The position numbers were made by a program, and so were the translations under genes. A DNA stretch of 64,000 nucleotides from Anisus vortex (taxonomy: Eukaryota > Mollusca > Gastropoda > Planorbidae), in the NCBI GenBank assembly GCA_949126835.1, contig OX421496.1, positions 16,014,844-16,078,843 on the forward strand. The letters run 5' to 3'. This document shows positions 63,839 to 64,000 of the stretch, in pieces. Each line of letters begins with the position of its first letter. Within the stretch, counting starts at the first letter, position 1. The notes beneath the pieces were generated by a model that saw only the letters and a list, made by a program, of their open reading frames with translations, made no database searches and was not told the DNA's origin.

Positions 63839-64000
63839 TAACTAAATAAACAAACTCACGGTAATTATATATATTGATCAGTGACAGTAAAAACAAAATA
63901 GGACATTTCTTCAAGAATGTTACTTCCGTGCCTAATCCATTCTTTTTATAGATCAGTGAAAAATAATTTTTTCTATGGGTTTTATTCTAATTAAAATCTG

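Larger units (their letters stand above)
61996..63958. repeat. Region bounded by a perfect 25-bp inverted repeat
   Basis: CACTGATCTATAAAAAGAAT followed by GGATT at 61996-62020 is repeated exactly in inverse orientation at 63934-63958. Diverged copies lie inside at about 63228-63253 (ACTGATCAATAAAAATAATG) and 63361-63377. This suggests one large or several nested inverted-repeat elements of one family. The interior holds the hAT-type element E, a LINE fragment and repeat D. Confidence 0.65.

Overview
This is eukaryotic nuclear DNA from an animal, most likely a gastropod mollusc (inference). The signs are long AT-rich non-coding DNA, spliceosomal acceptor and donor sites, one giant C2H2 zinc-finger exon, RTE-type and L2/CR1-type non-LTR retrotransposons, many hAT-type DNA elements, and two tRNA-derived SINE families. 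One SINE has the 'CCCAGCTCTGATGGGTACCTG' type body that I associate with snail genomes. Species cannot be settled from the sequence alone. There is no bacterial operon, rRNA or CRISPR array.

Layout: 0.7-2.7 kb is a hAT-like element holding a reverse transcriptase scrap, a second small hAT and a 26-bp minisatellite. 3.8-4.7 kb has two splice-compatible segments that join in frame into a plausible protein C-terminus, followed by T-rich DNA like a long 3' UTR. 6-27 kb is repeat-rich intergenic DNA: hAT elements at 10.5, 11.5 and 12.9 kb, a Helitron-like element with a tRNA-like block, SINEs, tandem arrays at 15.4, 16.8, 18.4 and 24.7 kb, and a TATA-box/first-exon or LTR candidate at 27.0 kb. 28.25-34.7 kb differs in composition (more GC and CpG, few homopolymers) and surrounds a decayed L2-type LINE. 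35.5-39.4 kb is very AT-rich and studded with the palindrome TAGGCCTA. 39.4-41.3 kb is a hAT element with a perfect 8-bp target duplication, a dead transposase remnant and an embedded LINE 3' end.

42.085-49.796 kb is the only intact protein-coding locus: one exon of about 2,570 codons encoding a nuclear-type protein with about 27 zinc fingers and several internal tandem duplications. 53.5-57.8 kb holds two inverted copies of a degenerate RTE-type LINE and a further LINE tail. 57.9-64 kb is nested mobile DNA: a hAT with a SINE inside it, two LINE C-terminal fragments, a 1.7-kb inverted-repeat element carrying what looks like a terminal coding exon with a broken zinc finger, and a 2-kb region bounded by a perfect 25-bp inverted repeat.

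The genes do not form a pathway. The window is one large putative DNA-binding or regulatory gene in a dense, layered field of transposable elements. The items most worth following up are the inverted-repeat element with its exon, the unrecognised spliced C-terminus at 3.8-4.7 kb, the expansion within the zinc-finger exon, and the TAGGCCTA-rich block.
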